44,768 nucleotides of DNA from Fragilaria crotonensis (lineage: Eukaryota > Bacillariophyta > Fragilariophyceae > Fragilariales > Fragilariaceae): assembly GCA_022925895.1 (NCBI GenBank), contig JAKSYS010000517.1:1-44768 (forward strand), in the 5' to 3' direction. The translations under genes and the position numbers were made by a program. Below, piece after piece: positions 44,181 through 44,768 of this stretch. Position 1 is the first letter of the stretch, and each line of letters starts with the position of its first letter. A model generated the notes under the pieces. That model made no database searches. It was not told the origin of the DNA and was given only the letters and a program-made list of their open reading frames with translations.

Positions 44181-44182
44181 GG
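44173..44182 (+). other. polypurine tract before the 3' LTR
   Basis: AAGAGGGG lies just before TGTTAG of the right LTR, where plus-strand priming is expected. Confidence 0.7.
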
Positions 44183-44766
44183 TGTTAGGATTCTACCGTC
44201 ACTCTGTCACACTGTCTCTCGTCTTACTGTAAGGTTAAATACCATACGGTAATACAATCGACAGTCCATTATTTTTCTTAGTCTGTCCGTGACCCGTTCC
44301 CGTAGAATTCTACGGATCAGAACCTGGTACTACCTGGTCTGCAACACAAAACTATTTGAATTTACTTCCTATGTAATTAAATCATGAGTGTTGTTGAACT
44401 TCAACAACACTCTTTTACTATGGACAACACTTCCCAAACACCACTCAGGAAGGGACTAAGACAACACTTCATTTGTGAGACTCAACTAATGTTGCAAGTC
44501 TCACCTTCATTTTTCATCCCATTCATCTTATAATTTTCACAAACCAAAAACAGTAAAGGCCTTTACTAGTTAGCATCTACATTTCTACATCTTGTATCAA
44601 CAAATCTACCGCCATGGTGTATGTCTACAAAACACCATCGCCCAAAGCTGGACGATCCGTCAGGTTCGCTTCCTCACCCGTCAAGTCCAACGTTAGACTT
44701 CTAGGTCCTACTAACCTTAAGTCTACCGTCGGCCAGTACTGTGTACCGATCACACGAACACTGTCA
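44183..44766 (+). repeat. 3' LTR of the copia element
   Basis: 584 bp, complete up to GTCA at 44766. The two bases after it (TT) match the first two of TTCCG before the 5' LTR. It repeats the ORF1 start codon and leader, but a one-base deletion (GTACTGTG against GTACTCGTG) shifts its frame. Confidence 0.9.
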
Positions 44767-44768
44767 TT

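Larger units (their letters stand above)
33126..44766 (+). mobile_element. Ty1/copia (CoDi-like) LTR retrotransposon, 11.6 kb, decayed
   Basis: It is bounded by 594-bp and 584-bp LTRs that start TGTTAGGATTC and end CTGTCA (TG...CA). A purine tract precedes the right LTR and a TGG-starting primer-site candidate follows the left one. Inside, in copia order: gag with zinc knuckle, protease, integrase, reverse transcriptase, RNase H. In addition, about 4.5 kb of unrecognised coding sequence lies before gag. Every domain is recognisable, but about a dozen or more frameshifts interrupt the frames, so this copy is not autonomous. The 5' flank TTCCG (33121-33125) and the two bases TT after the right LTR fit a 5-bp target-site duplication cut by the window edge. 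Confidence 0.92.

Overview
The window looks like nuclear DNA of a diatom, most likely pennate. The evidence is a Ty1/copia element of the diatom CoDi kind, relics of a non-LTR reverse transcriptase with an FVDDT motif and of a Crypton-like tyrosine recombinase, short GT-AG introns (71-140 nt), a CHAT-NTPase-ankyrin protein, and compact host genes between long non-coding stretches full of decayed transposons. The species cannot be told from the sequence alone.

Layout. 1-2652 (minus): most of a CHAT protease / STAND-type NTPase / ankyrin-repeat gene, running off the left edge. 3354-4115: a 762-bp element with 24-bp perfect terminal inverted repeats. 4723-7572 (plus): a broken DDE transposase. 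7800-9761 (minus): a broken Crypton-like tyrosine recombinase plus an associated ORF. 10015-11601 (minus): a truncated Ty3/gypsy gag-PR-RT relic. 12449-13369 (minus): an intact secreted trypsin-like serine protease. 14444-15799 (plus): an intact secreted 2OG-Fe(II) oxygenase-like protein with a Cys-rich domain and a probable GPI tail. 18144-20123 (plus): a broken non-LTR reverse transcriptase. 21828-32323 (plus): four tandem SLC10A7/RCH1-like (SBF-like, PF13593 type) membrane transporter genes, each with one intron at the same codon position; the last two are a recent duplicate pair. 33126-44766: an 11.6-kb copia-type LTR element filling the right end. Its right LTR ends two bases before the window does.

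How the parts relate. No operon-like logic is expected. The host genes fall into an NLR-like candidate sensor/protease, two secreted enzymes, and a transporter array that grew by tandem duplication. Most of the rest is transposon debris from at least six classes. The main novelty candidates are the CHAT-STAND-ANK gene with its duplicated acidic linker, the transporter array, and a copia element that carries about 4.5 kb of unrecognised coding sequence upstream of gag, with the first ORF starting inside the LTR.
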